Of a DNA stretch of 64,000 bases, positions 20,033 through 29,068 are shown piece by piece. The position numbers and the translations under genes are program-made. Numbering within the stretch: the stretch's first letter is position 1; the number at the start of each line of letters is the position of its first letter. The stretch lies in the NCBI GenBank assembly GCA_030706405.1, contig JAUZOO010000003.1, positions 372,001 to 436,000 on the forward strand. The letters run 5' to 3'. Source of the DNA: Bacteroidota bacterium. Its GTDB lineage: Bacteria > Bacteroidota > Bacteroidia > Bacteroidales > JAAUTT01. The notes below the pieces were generated by a model. The model saw only the letters and a program-made list of their open reading frames with translations. It had not been told where the DNA came from and did not search any database.

Positions 20033-21811
20033 TTAATTTGCTTTGGGGTTATTGACATAAAGAAAATAGTACCAGTATGTATTTTTAAACTGACCTACTA
20101 ACTGCTTACGCGCCTGTTCAGGATTGGGAGAACCATAAAAAATCTGGTTAAAAGCATCAAACTTCGATTGAACCTCGGGCGAAATACCGGAAAGGAGGCT
20201 CTTATCTCCGCTTTGCATGGCATAAATAAGCAACGCTTCCTGATAATGACGAGGCAATTGACGCTGCCCAAAACCGGGCATCAGAGGAAGGTGCCGTACA
20301 AAACCTGCAAGATTCTTGCTTAAAAGATTGTATCCCATAAAGTAATCGAATGCAAATCGGTTCTTAGGGTTATCTTTTAAAAAGTACGTCAGAAAAGCCT
20401 CAAATTCAAAATCTTCACCAATAAGATAATCATTAGTAGGAAGTAATGCCCTTTTAATTTTAATATCGGAGTTTGACAGATCGGAAGAATTGATATACCG
20501 TTCTTGATTAAGCGCCCATCGCTTATAAAAAAGTGTCTTTTTAAGCGTGTTAAGGTACTTCTGAGCAAGTGCATAATCTTTATTTATAATGGCTATGTGC
20601 GCCATCTTTATCAGGAAACGAGATGATAACCCGTTTATTACCGTACCTTCCATTAGCCAACGATAAGCGTAATTAACCAATCCCAACTGGTAATACAGAT
20701 CGCTCCCGAACAACAATACTATCGGATTTTTTTGAAAAGGAGCATACATCCCTTTTTCGTGTAAAGGCTGCTCGTAAAAAAACATTTTGTCGCCCAATAC
20801 TCCCTTTTTACACAGAGCGATATTTGTGTATAAGGACAGAAGTTGCCCGGGTTGCCTTACTTCGCCAGAAATTTGCAATACCTCGTCCCAATCGTTTTTC
20901 TGAGCGGCATCGCCCATAAGAAATAATTTTTCGAGGTTACGATCGGTAGCTGAAAAACGAACGGTAAAAAAAGCCATTAACGCTAAGCTCAGAACATTTA
21001 CATAAAAATATAGTCCAAACACCTTATTTCCATTACGTTTAACCATACATGGCATTGCAGGAGCAAGTATAAAGAATAGCCATGTAATGAGGTATGGCCC
21101 CCATTCGCTAAAACCCGACATCCCCAAAAATTTAGGGAAAGGCTCTAAGGCTACTCCAACTGCATTTACAGACACAAAAACAAATTTATATGCAATAAAC
21201 CAGACAAATACGCTGGAGACTATCAAAACCAGGATAAACCCTAATCGCTTATACTCTTTCTGCTTAAAAAGCTCGCATGTTACCGCAGCAATGGCAAAAA
21301 AGAATGCGTACCCACCCGCAATCACATAGAGCAATAGTATGGATGCCAAGGTTGACGCATACCGCAATGTAGTTTGCTGAATTTGATAATTAAAAAATAA
21401 CGCCCCCGCAACCAAAAAAATACCGGCCGTATTGGAAAAGGCATATTCCTCGCTGGTTTGAAGTAGAAGTAACAAAAATGATGGAATAAACGAAATAAAA
21501 TAAAAATTATCACTAATGCGGTACATCCGCGAAACAAGCTCTTGAATAGCAAGGAGCAACATCGTTACAATGAAAGCTCCGGCTCCGGAGTAATAAAAAA
21601 ACTGGATAAGAAATTCGGATAAATAGGTCAACAGTCCGCCAGGCATTGCGAAATGTTTATAGAAAAAGAATTTATCGTATAAAAAGATTTGCATCTGCTC
21701 CATCACTGACAAGGTTGCCCCACAGTAAAAGAAAAGATAGAGAAAGCTAAAAGCAACAAACAAAAGCTGCCAAATTCTCCTCACCATAAATTGCTGTTTA
21801 TCAAAATTCAT
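20033..21811 (-). CDS. Polytopic membrane protein, DUF6057-like
   Basis: 592 residues from the ATG at 21811 (MNFDKQQFMVRRIWQLL); a TTG five codons earlier is less likely. The first ~300 residues hold about eight or nine hydrophobic spans (LLFVAFSFLYLFFYC, FIPSFLLLLLQT, FILVLIVSSVFVWFIAY, YLITWLFFILAPA, LSLALMAFFTV). The remaining ~290 residues are soluble and helical, with TPR-like pairs (NYAYRWLMEGTVINGL, MAHIAIINKDYALAQKYL). I associate this layout with Bacteroidota proteins called DUF6057, though the family name is from memory. No catalytic motif was seen. It pairs with the haem-motif lipoprotein downstream. Possible jobs are anchoring, secretion or modification of a PUL component. Confidence 0.65.
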   Translation of the reverse strand: MNFDKQQFMVRRIWQLLFVAFSFLYLFFYCGATLSVMEQMQIFLYDKFFFYKHFAMPGGLLTYLSEFLIQFFYYSGAGAFIVTMLLLAIQELVSRMYRISDNFYFISFIPSFLLLLLQTSEEYAFSNTAGIFLVAGALFFNYQIQQTTLRYASTLASILLLYVIAGGYAFFFAIAAVTCELFKQKEYKRLGFILVLIVSSVFVWFIAYKFVFVSVNAVGVALEPFPKFLGMSGFSEWGPYLITWLFFILAPAMPCMVKRNGNKVFGLYFYVNVLSLALMAFFTVRFSATDRNLEKLFLMGDAAQKNDWDEVLQISGEVRQPGQLLSLYTNIALCKKGVLGDKMFFYEQPLHEKGMYAPFQKNPIVLLFGSDLYYQLGLVNYAYRWLMEGTVINGLSSRFLIKMAHIAIINKDYALAQKYLNTLKKTLFYKRWALNQERYINSSDLSNSDIKIKRALLPTNDYLIGEDFEFEAFLTYFLKDNPKNRFAFDYFMGYNLLSKNLAGFVRHLPLMPGFGQRQLPRHYQEALLIYAMQSGDKSLLSGISPEVQSKFDAFNQIFYGSPNPEQARKQLVGQFKNTYWYYFLYVNNPKAN

Positions 21812-21868
21812 CAGTGGCAAATGCAAAAAAGTGATTAGTATTTCAGGTAAAAAAACGATCCAATTAAG

Positions 21869-21901
21869 AAACCTGTCAGGTTTGGGAGACCTGACAGGTT
21901 T
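21869..21901. terminator. Perfect 13-bp palindromic hairpin
   Basis: AAACCTGTCAGGT, a 7-base loop (ttgggag), then the exact reverse complement ACCTGACAGGTTT. It lies between the DUF1735 gene and the membrane-protein gene. The run of A before the left arm gives only a short U-stretch on the minus transcript, so it may be a partial terminator or attenuating hairpin. The unit CCTGTCAGG/CCTGACAGG resembles dispersed palindromes seen in other Bacteroidota genomes. Confidence 0.65.
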
Positions 21902-21905
21902 TATT

Positions 21906-22472
21906 TCACTTTCGGGTAAAATTACGGGAGATAATTATCATTGCAAAGCTCAACTGCGGATTAAGTGTATACTTGGTAGGATTAGAAATCTTTACCCCAA
22001 TAGCGTAAACATAATCCGAAGTATGCGTATCTGCCACAATCAGTTTATCCTTGAGTACCAATCGTACGCTTGCAAAACTCTGCCCCTCGGGAATTGTAAG
22101 TTTATCAGGCAATACCGTATAGTATGAAGGATCCAGAATGACGCACTTTTTATATATCGCAAACTGCGACAATGTTGAGGTAGCTGCATAATTGATAGCC
22201 TTGGTAACCGAATCGGTGGTCAATGCCAGATTTACGCTTGCTGATTCGTATGGAATGGAACCGCTACGGTTAACACCAATTACAATAGCGGTATCGGCAT
22301 CGTCGTAGTTTGACACCTTGACGGTATAATTATTAGATCCGTCAGAGGAATTATATGCTTTGGGTATATATATCAATGCATCTCCGAAGTCCCCGTCCTT
22401 AGCCGCTTTCTCACACGAAGAAAAGCTAATGAGGAACAAGGCTCCCACTATCATAAACACAATTTTTCTCAT
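21906..22472 (-). CDS. DUF1735-type surface lipoprotein
   Basis: 188 residues with a lipobox (LISFSSC, Cys20). The body reads DALIYIPKAYNSSDGSNNYTV, DDADTAIVIGVNRSGSIPYES and YYTVLPDKLTIPEGQSFASV. This is the immunoglobulin-like DUF1735 (BT_3987-type N-terminal) domain common next to SusD genes. It ends soon after this domain with AMIIISRNFTRK, so no C-terminal glycan-binding or enzyme module follows; many relatives are longer. It is likely a SusE/F-like surface protein assisting glycan capture by the second SusC/SusD pair, 100 bp upstream. Binding function is inferred from position. Confidence 0.78.
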   Translation of the reverse strand: MRKIVFMIVGALFLISFSSCEKAAKDGDFGDALIYIPKAYNSSDGSNNYTVKVSNYDDADTAIVIGVNRSGSIPYESASVNLALTTDSVTKAINYAATSTLSQFAIYKKCVILDPSYYTVLPDKLTIPEGQSFASVRLVLKDKLIVADTHTSDYVYAIGVKISNPTKYTLNPQLSFAMIIISRNFTRK

Positions 22473-22511
22473 AATAACCTGTTTTGAAGTAATAAATGAT
22501 TCAAATTATAG

Positions 22512-22568
22512 TGTCTGTAAGAGCCCGGCAGCACAAACCAAACCCTGCCAGGCTCTTTAATACAGACA
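22512..22568 (-). other. Long hairpin directly after the second susD
   Basis: Arms TGTCTGTA/TACAGACA, AGAGCC/GGCTCT and GGCAG/CTGCC pair in register, with one C-A mismatch and a 4-base bulge. The right end is 5 bases from the SusD stop. It is not followed by a T-run. It probably protects the 3' end of the susCD part of the transcript or tunes expression of downstream genes. Confidence 0.6.
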
Positions 22569-22572
22569 TTTC

Positions 22573-24237
22573 CTATTTCCACCCTGTATTCTGTACAAGG
22601 ATATTTCCGTTCTTATTTATTTCGTCCTGCGGAATTGGATAATAATACATTTTGGAGTCGAACACACGATCTTCAACTTTTACATAGTTGTAATTGAACG
22701 TACCATCGGCATTCTTGGTAATTTCTGCCCCCGTTAAAGGAACGCCCAACGTCGATTCGGCAATTTTCCAACGACGGACATCCCAAAAACGATGTTCCTC
22801 GAATGCAAGTTCAACACGACGTTCCCGACGGATTGCCTCGCGCAAGTCGGTCTGAGAAATTGTAGTTGCAATGGCTGGCAAAGCCACGCCTGTACGCTGA
22901 CGAATCTGATTCACAGCCTGAACAGCTGTTAATGTATAACCCGAAGGTAAAGTTGTTGGTCCATAAGCTTCATTCATGGCTTCGGCGTAGTTTAGCAGGA
23001 TTTCTCCGTAGCGAAACATTATCCAGGCATGAACAACAGTGTTTCCGGTTATCAGGTTTAACCCATCCTTAATGTATTTTTTCAGATAATACCCTGTGCG
23101 GGAAGCTTGGGTGACACCTTTTCCATCCGTTCCTCCCACGTAACACTGAAGGGTTCGGCTATTCCAGGTGGAATTATTCACGGCAATGGTCATCTGCATA
23201 CGCGGATCGACCTTGTCATAAGGTGCAGCAGCACTCCATCCGGCCAAATGCTCGTAAGCATCAACCAGGTTTTGCGAAGGGCAAGTGCCGCTTTGTCCAC
23301 CTGACGTACCAATTGGATAGCAAGCCGTTTCTACGCTGTTGTTATTTCCATAATAGCGGAACATAATAACTTCGTTGGCCGAATAGGACTGCGATGCCAA
23401 AAACAGGTTCTGGTAATTTGAATATACCCCATACTTATTCATGGCAATCACTTCGCGGGCAGCAGCAGCGGCTTTTGCCCATTTGGTCAGATCGTTCGAG
23501 GTATTATTTAACGGGCTGGCAGCATATAAAAGCACCCTGCTTTTAAGTGCCAGTACGGCACCTTTGGTTGCCCGGCCGGTCTGGGTTCCGTCGAACGAAC
23601 TCCAGTCAACAATTACCGAATCTTTTACCGCATCCAGTTCGGATACTATAAAATTAGTACAGGAATCATACGTATTTCTGGGCAGTTTAAGGTTATCGTT
23701 TAAGGACAACACTTTGGAAACGATTGGAACGCCACCATAACGTTTAATAAGCTCAAAATAAAAGAACGCCCGCAAGAAACGCGCTTCGGCACGCATATAC
23801 TTAATCTGCGAAAGATTCTTTTTATAAACCGCATTACTTCCGATGGTATCCATCGAATTGGTAATGATGTTTTTGTAATCAGTCGAATTTCTCAAAAAGA
23901 ACGTCGCTTTTCTGATACCAGTGTAATATGATGACCAGCAATCGTCAGGGTTATAGCTGGGACTCCATCCGCCGGTATTAAACCGCTGAATCGCCGACCC
24001 CGTATTGGTATGCTCTGCTTCGTCCGAAGCTCCGGCAAAAAAAGCTCCATCGAGGCGATTGAACCCTCCCGGCAGATAACTATAAATGCCAATCCCGGAT
24101 GAGTAGATATTTGCATAGCAGTTATATGCCTGCTCTTCGCTGTAGGAAGTCTCCATTGTCCTGTCCAAAAAGTCCTTTTCGCAGGAGCTCAGCAAACAGG
24201 TTGTTATCCCTAATAATACTATATATTTCTTAATCAT
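22573..24237 (-). CDS. susD: SusD/RagB family outer membrane lipoprotein (second pair)
   Basis: 554 residues from the ATG at 24237 (MIKKYIVLLGITTCLLSSC); a TTG three codons earlier is not preferred. Lipobox LLSSC (Cys19). SusD features: EKDFLDR at the mature start, YMRAEARFLRAFFYFELIKRYGGVPIV, YGEILLNYAEAMNEA and EAIRRERRVELAFEEHRFWDVRRWK, ending YYPIPQDEINKNGNILVQNTGW. It would cap its SusC partner and help load oligosaccharide. The gene starts 16 bp after the SusC stop, the usual pair arrangement. Confidence 0.93.
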   Translation of the reverse strand: MIKKYIVLLGITTCLLSSCEKDFLDRTMETSYSEEQAYNCYANIYSSGIGIYSYLPGGFNRLDGAFFAGASDEAEHTNTGSAIQRFNTGGWSPSYNPDDCWSSYYTGIRKATFFLRNSTDYKNIITNSMDTIGSNAVYKKNLSQIKYMRAEARFLRAFFYFELIKRYGGVPIVSKVLSLNDNLKLPRNTYDSCTNFIVSELDAVKDSVIVDWSSFDGTQTGRATKGAVLALKSRVLLYAASPLNNTSNDLTKWAKAAAAAREVIAMNKYGVYSNYQNLFLASQSYSANEVIMFRYYGNNNSVETACYPIGTSGGQSGTCPSQNLVDAYEHLAGWSAAAPYDKVDPRMQMTIAVNNSTWNSRTLQCYVGGTDGKGVTQASRTGYYLKKYIKDGLNLITGNTVVHAWIMFRYGEILLNYAEAMNEAYGPTTLPSGYTLTAVQAVNQIRQRTGVALPAIATTISQTDLREAIRRERRVELAFEEHRFWDVRRWKIAESTLGVPLTGAEITKNADGTFNYNYVKVEDRVFDSKMYYYPIPQDEINKNGNILVQNTGWK

Positions 24238-24253
24238 AGCAATCAATTAATAA

Positions 24254-27200
24254 TTAAAAGTTTAACGAAACACCTATGTTATAAGATTTTAGTGCAGGAT
24301 ATCCCGACATTGTTTCAGGATCGAGATTGAAATCCCCTAGCTTATCCCAGGTTAACAAATTGATTCCGTTGATATAGATACGTGCCGAAGCTATTCTCAA
24401 CCGGTTAGTCAGCGATTCGGGCAAGGTGTAACCCAATTCGACATTCCGCAAACGGAGGAAACTACCATCTTTTGTCCAGAAGGTTGAGCGACGGTAGTTA
24501 TTATCGTTGGTCATGGTGGTTAAACGCGGGTAAGAGGCCGTGGTCTTGGTTGCATCAGTCCAGCGGCCCAGAGCTACAGGTACGGCTTTTGAATTGTTCA
24601 CCAGAGCCCATACGTAGGTTCCGTTCAAATAAACGCTCCGATTAGTTTCTCCTTGAAAAAACATTTCAAAATCGAAGCCTTTGTATTTGGCGCCAACATT
24701 AAATGTATAGGTAATTTCCGGATCGGAGTTATAACCAATAGCTACCTCGTCATTTTCGTTAATTACACCGTCGTTGTTTTGATCTTTGTATTTAATATCG
24801 CCGGGCTGCACGGGTGCAAAAATCTGTTTGGGCGAATTATTGATCTCGTCCTGCGAATTAAAAAAGCCAATAGCCTGAAGGCCAAATGGCTGACCGATTG
24901 AATGACCGGTACGATACAAATATGATTCGGAACGGGGCACTTCATTCTGATAATCTATCTTATTATGAGCATAGAAAAACGAACCGCCAGCAAAATATTC
25001 GAACTTACCAACCCGGTCGGTAAACATTGCACTTACTTCAACACCCCGGTTAGTAACCTTGCCGATATTTTCCATAGGCACGCCTACACCGATAATTGAA
25101 GGTATATCTCCAGAGCGACTGGTAAGAATATTACTGCGTTTTTCGAGGAAATAATCGAAAGTCACTTCCAATTTTTTCAAAAACTTAGTTTCGAAGCCGA
25201 CGTTATATTTGGTGCTTTTTTCCCAGGTAACATTGGAATTGGCCAAAGTTCCTTCGTTAATTGCGGTAACACCACTACCACCACCGGTTCCCAAAGTATA
25301 AGCACTTCCGGCGCTGTTAAAATACTGGTCGTAAATAAAACGTCCTCCGCCAATGTTATCATTCCCAAGTAAACCAGCCGAAGCTCTCAATTTAAAAAAG
25401 TCGATGAAACTAACCGGCTTCATAAAAGATTCGTTACTGAGAACCCATGCAGCCGATAAGGTAGGAAAAAAACCAAACCGCTTGCCTTTGGGAAAATTTT
25501 CCGAACCGTTATAGGCATACCCAAACTCGGCAAAATAGCGGCTGTCGAAACCATAGTTAATCCGTCCGAAAATTCCTTGTTTGGCATAGGGCACATTATT
25601 TCCGTCAACATTATAGGTATCCTGATGATACATCACCAAGCCAGAAACCTCGTGTTTCCCGAAAGTTCGCTGGTATTTAAGGGCTGCCTCCAGGTTTGTC
25701 CGGTTCCATTGATTACGGGTACCTTCATCAATGCTGAAGCTGGTATTATCTTTATATTTGGTATAAAGGACTGTATCCCGGCCGTTAATATTTGTACCAT
25801 ACGGCTGATAACGGGCATAATCCCTAGTTTTATTATAATTTCCCCTAAACCAGTTACTAAAAGAAACCGTTTGTGAAAAAGACAATCCCTGTGTAATGAA
25901 ATCGAGTTTTTCGTTAAGCGAAAAAGTTGACATCAATGTACGGTCGTGAGTACTGGCATATCCCTTGGCTAAAACTGAAGCTACAGGGTTATCGGGAAAT
26001 ACGGCATTTCCACCCCAAGTCCCGTCTGGATTTTTTACCGGATAAATATTGGGTGGATATTTGGCCATATTATCCCACAAGGTTGGCCCGCTAAAATTGG
26101 GGAAGATCCGATCTTCGAGAATCCCGTTCAGAATAACCGAGGCACTTACAGCCTTCGTTATATCAACATCTACGTTAGATCGAAAGTTATAGCGCTGGAA
26201 ATCAGCATTCGAATTAACCTTTTCGTCCTTATCGGTATTTTTGTACAATCCTGAGTTATGGTTATATCCCAACAATACAAAATAACGGGCATTATTGCCA
26301 CCTCCTGAAAATGTTAAGGCAACATCCTGTGTCGGGGTCACTTTTTTTACCACTTCGTCATACCAGTTTACATCGGGATAAAGCGTAGGGTTGGTATGAT
26401 TTTTATAAGCGTCCAAAGCGGTTTGGGAATAGTAATTGCTTACTCCATAATCATTCTTCATGGCTTCGTTATACAGCGTAGCATAATCGTAAGAACCTAA
26501 GAATTTGGGAAGTTTAATTGGAGCCTGAAGCCCGGTGCGGGCCTGAAATCCAATGCGCGTTTTACCGGCTGTACCATGTTTGGTAGTCACCCAAATAGCA
26601 CCATTGGCACCTCTAATGCCAAACTGGGCCAGCGCTGCAGCATCTTTTAACAACGTTACACTTTCAATTTCGGCAGCCGACAGTTGGTTAAAATAAGAAG
26701 CTTGAAACCCATCGACAAACACTGGAAAACTCTGATCGTTATACGTTGCTTTTCCGCGAATAAGCATAGACGGTGAATCGTATCCCGGCTCCCCCGACCC
26801 TTGCATAATGCTAAGCCCTGATAACCGGCCATAAAGTGCATTGCTCAGCGTTGGCACCGGAGTCTTTTGCAAGACTTCTCCGGAGATACTTGAAACCGAA
26901 GCGGTAAGCCCCAATTTACGTTCCTTACCATAAGCTACATCAACCATTTGTTGGTTGGGATCTTTTTCGAGCTTGATAATAACAGAATGTTGGCTGTCAA
27001 TAAGTACTTTTTTAACGAAATAGCCATCGAGACTAACAGTTAAGTAAGTACCCTTTGCCTCAATACTAAAAGCCCCTTTCTCATCGGTCACCATTAAATT
27101 ATTGGCTTCATCTTTAACAATAACGCCTTTTATCGGGTAACCATCTTTATCCTTTACCGTTCCTTGCATATTTTGTTGAGCATTGGCTGTAAGGCCGGCA

Positions 27201-27262
27201 AAACTCAATATACAAAACAGTAAAAGTCCATTTATGCTGTTTTTATATTTAGATTTAATCAT
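24254..27262 (-). CDS. susC: SusC/RagA TonB-dependent transporter without STN domain (second pair)
   Basis: 1002 residues from the ATG at 27262 (MIKSKYKNSINGLLLFCIL); 12 upstream codons from the longer frame are discarded. After the signal peptide comes a carboxypeptidase-regulatory-like domain (MQGTVKDKDGYPIKGVIVKD), a plug (TLSNALYGRLSGLSIMQGSG, PVFVDGFQ, LLKDAAALAQFGIRGANGAI) and the 22-strand barrel ending YPALKSYNIGVSLNF. Unlike the first SusC it has no STN domain, so it should not itself signal to the FecR/sigma pair. It imports oligosaccharides across the outer membrane with its SusD partner. The usual TonB-box phrase EEVVVVG is replaced by MVDVAYGKERK. Confidence 0.93.
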   Translation of the reverse strand: MIKSKYKNSINGLLLFCILSFAGLTANAQQNMQGTVKDKDGYPIKGVIVKDEANNLMVTDEKGAFSIEAKGTYLTVSLDGYFVKKVLIDSQHSVIIKLEKDPNQQMVDVAYGKERKLGLTASVSSISGEVLQKTPVPTLSNALYGRLSGLSIMQGSGEPGYDSPSMLIRGKATYNDQSFPVFVDGFQASYFNQLSAAEIESVTLLKDAAALAQFGIRGANGAIWVTTKHGTAGKTRIGFQARTGLQAPIKLPKFLGSYDYATLYNEAMKNDYGVSNYYSQTALDAYKNHTNPTLYPDVNWYDEVVKKVTPTQDVALTFSGGGNNARYFVLLGYNHNSGLYKNTDKDEKVNSNADFQRYNFRSNVDVDITKAVSASVILNGILEDRIFPNFSGPTLWDNMAKYPPNIYPVKNPDGTWGGNAVFPDNPVASVLAKGYASTHDRTLMSTFSLNEKLDFITQGLSFSQTVSFSNWFRGNYNKTRDYARYQPYGTNINGRDTVLYTKYKDNTSFSIDEGTRNQWNRTNLEAALKYQRTFGKHEVSGLVMYHQDTYNVDGNNVPYAKQGIFGRINYGFDSRYFAEFGYAYNGSENFPKGKRFGFFPTLSAAWVLSNESFMKPVSFIDFFKLRASAGLLGNDNIGGGRFIYDQYFNSAGSAYTLGTGGGSGVTAINEGTLANSNVTWEKSTKYNVGFETKFLKKLEVTFDYFLEKRSNILTSRSGDIPSIIGVGVPMENIGKVTNRGVEVSAMFTDRVGKFEYFAGGSFFYAHNKIDYQNEVPRSESYLYRTGHSIGQPFGLQAIGFFNSQDEINNSPKQIFAPVQPGDIKYKDQNNDGVINENDEVAIGYNSDPEITYTFNVGAKYKGFDFEMFFQGETNRSVYLNGTYVWALVNNSKAVPVALGRWTDATKTTASYPRLTTMTNDNNYRRSTFWTKDGSFLRLRNVELGYTLPESLTNRLRIASARIYINGINLLTWDKLGDFNLDPETMSGYPALKSYNIGVSLNF

Positions 27263-27332
27263 CAGTCTGTTTTTTTGATTATTAATCTTCAACACCAATT
27301 TTATCGATGTCTTTTAACATTCCTTCTCACTC

Positions 27333-29051
27333 CTAATACCCTGGATTTTGAATCAGATACCCCTTATTTACCTCACTCTGAGGGAAGGGATACAAATACA
27401 GTTTTTTGTACCAGGCCCGTTTTGGACTTTCCATGGTGTAATAATCCACTAATGTCTTCTTATCAGCGGTTTTAGAGAACTGGAACGTGTAAAAAGGAGA
27501 CCCGATAACCCCTGGAGTTTCGGCAATCAGCCAACGTCTTACATCAAATGCACGGTGTTCTTCGCCATACAGTTCAATGGCCCTTTCCCTGCGGATAGCC
27601 TGTCGGAGTTTATCCTGTGTGTTATAATTCGGATCGGTAATTAAAATTTGCGGAAGCCCCGCTCTTGACCTAATTACATTTAAAGCATCGTAGGCTCCTT
27701 GTGCATTAGGCTGAGCTTCATTCAAGGCCTCTGCATAATTGAGATAAAATTCGCCTAAGCGGAAGATTGGCCAGTCTTTATAATGCTCGCCCTGATAATT
27801 ATACAAAAACTTGGTAACCCTGCATACACCTCCATCATTTCCATCCCAACCGGTAATAGACCATGGGTATTTGGTAGGATTATTATATGGGTTCTTTCCT
27901 ACAGGATAAACAATTTGCCGGCACCGTGCCTCCATTGCATCCATACGCGTGGAATAATCGCTGTATAAGCGATGTTCATCAACTGCAGGCCAGCTTTGTT
28001 CGGTACCATCTTGTTTATAGAAAAATTTAAGGGCCTGAAGTGTCATCTTGCACCCGCCCTGCCAGTCAAAAGGCTCATACCACCACTGGAAACCATCTTT
28101 ATCCCAAGTAGTTATTTTTCCTTTATATGCCAAAATCATTTCAGCATTATCATAATCGGAAGTGGCCCGGCCATAATCGTCGAAAGGATTGCCTGTATTG
28201 ATGATCTTGCACCAACCACTTTGTGCAGCCCAGTCGATAACAGCTTTATTGGCATCAGCAGCTGTTTGCCAGCGCGTAGCGTCGTATGAAGGGTAAGAAT
28301 ACAGGTCGCGGTTGGCCGAATTGATATAAGGAGCATCGGTATTAAACAATGGACTTGCGGCAAAAAGTAAAGTACGACCTTTGGTAGCTAAGGCTGCGCC
28401 TTTAGTCATACGGCCCCTCCATTTCGAATCGTAGTTATCGGGAAGCACGGCAGCCGCTTCGTCACATAATTTAACAATAAAATCTACCGTTTCCTTTAAT
28501 GTGGAACGGGGAATCTGCGTATTATCCGTAGCGTACAGACGTGCTTTAACAAGCGGAACCCCACCCCAGCGTTTTAACATTTCACTGTATGTAAGAGCCA
28601 ACATAGCCTTTACCTCGCCTTTCATCTGATCCTTTTCAGCTTGGGGAATATCGCTTACTTTATCGATATCGCTGAGAAAAATATAGGCTTTGCGAATACC
28701 ATCCCATTTGCTGGTAAATAAATCGCCGGTACCATCTGTCGGAGTGTTTCCGTTTACCGCAATCCCATAAGCCCAACTCCATCCTACGGTACTGGTGGCT
28801 TCGTCGCAAGTTTGCGAAACCGACGAAATATAGGGTTCTTTGCCGCCCCAACCCCATGAGTGATAGGGAAATCCGGAAGGTAATATCCTACGGTAGGTAT
28901 CCCATAGGAATGTCTCTGCATTAACCCTGCGCGAAAAAATGGTATCTTCATTAACATCCGCACCAATAGGTTTTTCAAGAAAATCCTTATTGCAGGAAGC
29001 TGCCGCAAAGGCTATAATCAATAAGGGTAAATATCTTAATATATGTTTCAT
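27333..29051 (-). CDS. susD: SusD/RagB family outer membrane lipoprotein (first pair)
   Basis: 572 residues with lipobox FAAASC (Cys20) and NKDFLEKPIGADVNEDTIF. The SusD helices are clear: EVKAMLALTYSEMLKRWGGV, TKGAALATKGRTLLFAASPL, RLGEFYLNYAEALNEAQPNA and AIRRERAIELYGEEHRAFDV, with the C-terminal LYPFPQSEVNKGYLIQNPGY. It is the surface lid and glycan-binding partner of the STN-type SusC, 17 bp downstream of that gene. It has only weak similarity by eye to the second SusD, which suggests the two pairs take different oligosaccharides. Confidence 0.93.
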   Translation of the reverse strand: MKHILRYLPLLIIAFAAASCNKDFLEKPIGADVNEDTIFSRRVNAETFLWDTYRRILPSGFPYHSWGWGGKEPYISSVSQTCDEATSTVGWSWAYGIAVNGNTPTDGTGDLFTSKWDGIRKAYIFLSDIDKVSDIPQAEKDQMKGEVKAMLALTYSEMLKRWGGVPLVKARLYATDNTQIPRSTLKETVDFIVKLCDEAAAVLPDNYDSKWRGRMTKGAALATKGRTLLFAASPLFNTDAPYINSANRDLYSYPSYDATRWQTAADANKAVIDWAAQSGWCKIINTGNPFDDYGRATSDYDNAEMILAYKGKITTWDKDGFQWWYEPFDWQGGCKMTLQALKFFYKQDGTEQSWPAVDEHRLYSDYSTRMDAMEARCRQIVYPVGKNPYNNPTKYPWSITGWDGNDGGVCRVTKFLYNYQGEHYKDWPIFRLGEFYLNYAEALNEAQPNAQGAYDALNVIRSRAGLPQILITDPNYNTQDKLRQAIRRERAIELYGEEHRAFDVRRWLIAETPGVIGSPFYTFQFSKTADKKTLVDYYTMESPKRAWYKKLYLYPFPQSEVNKGYLIQNPGY

Positions 29052-29068
29052 ATCACGAAATTTTAGTA

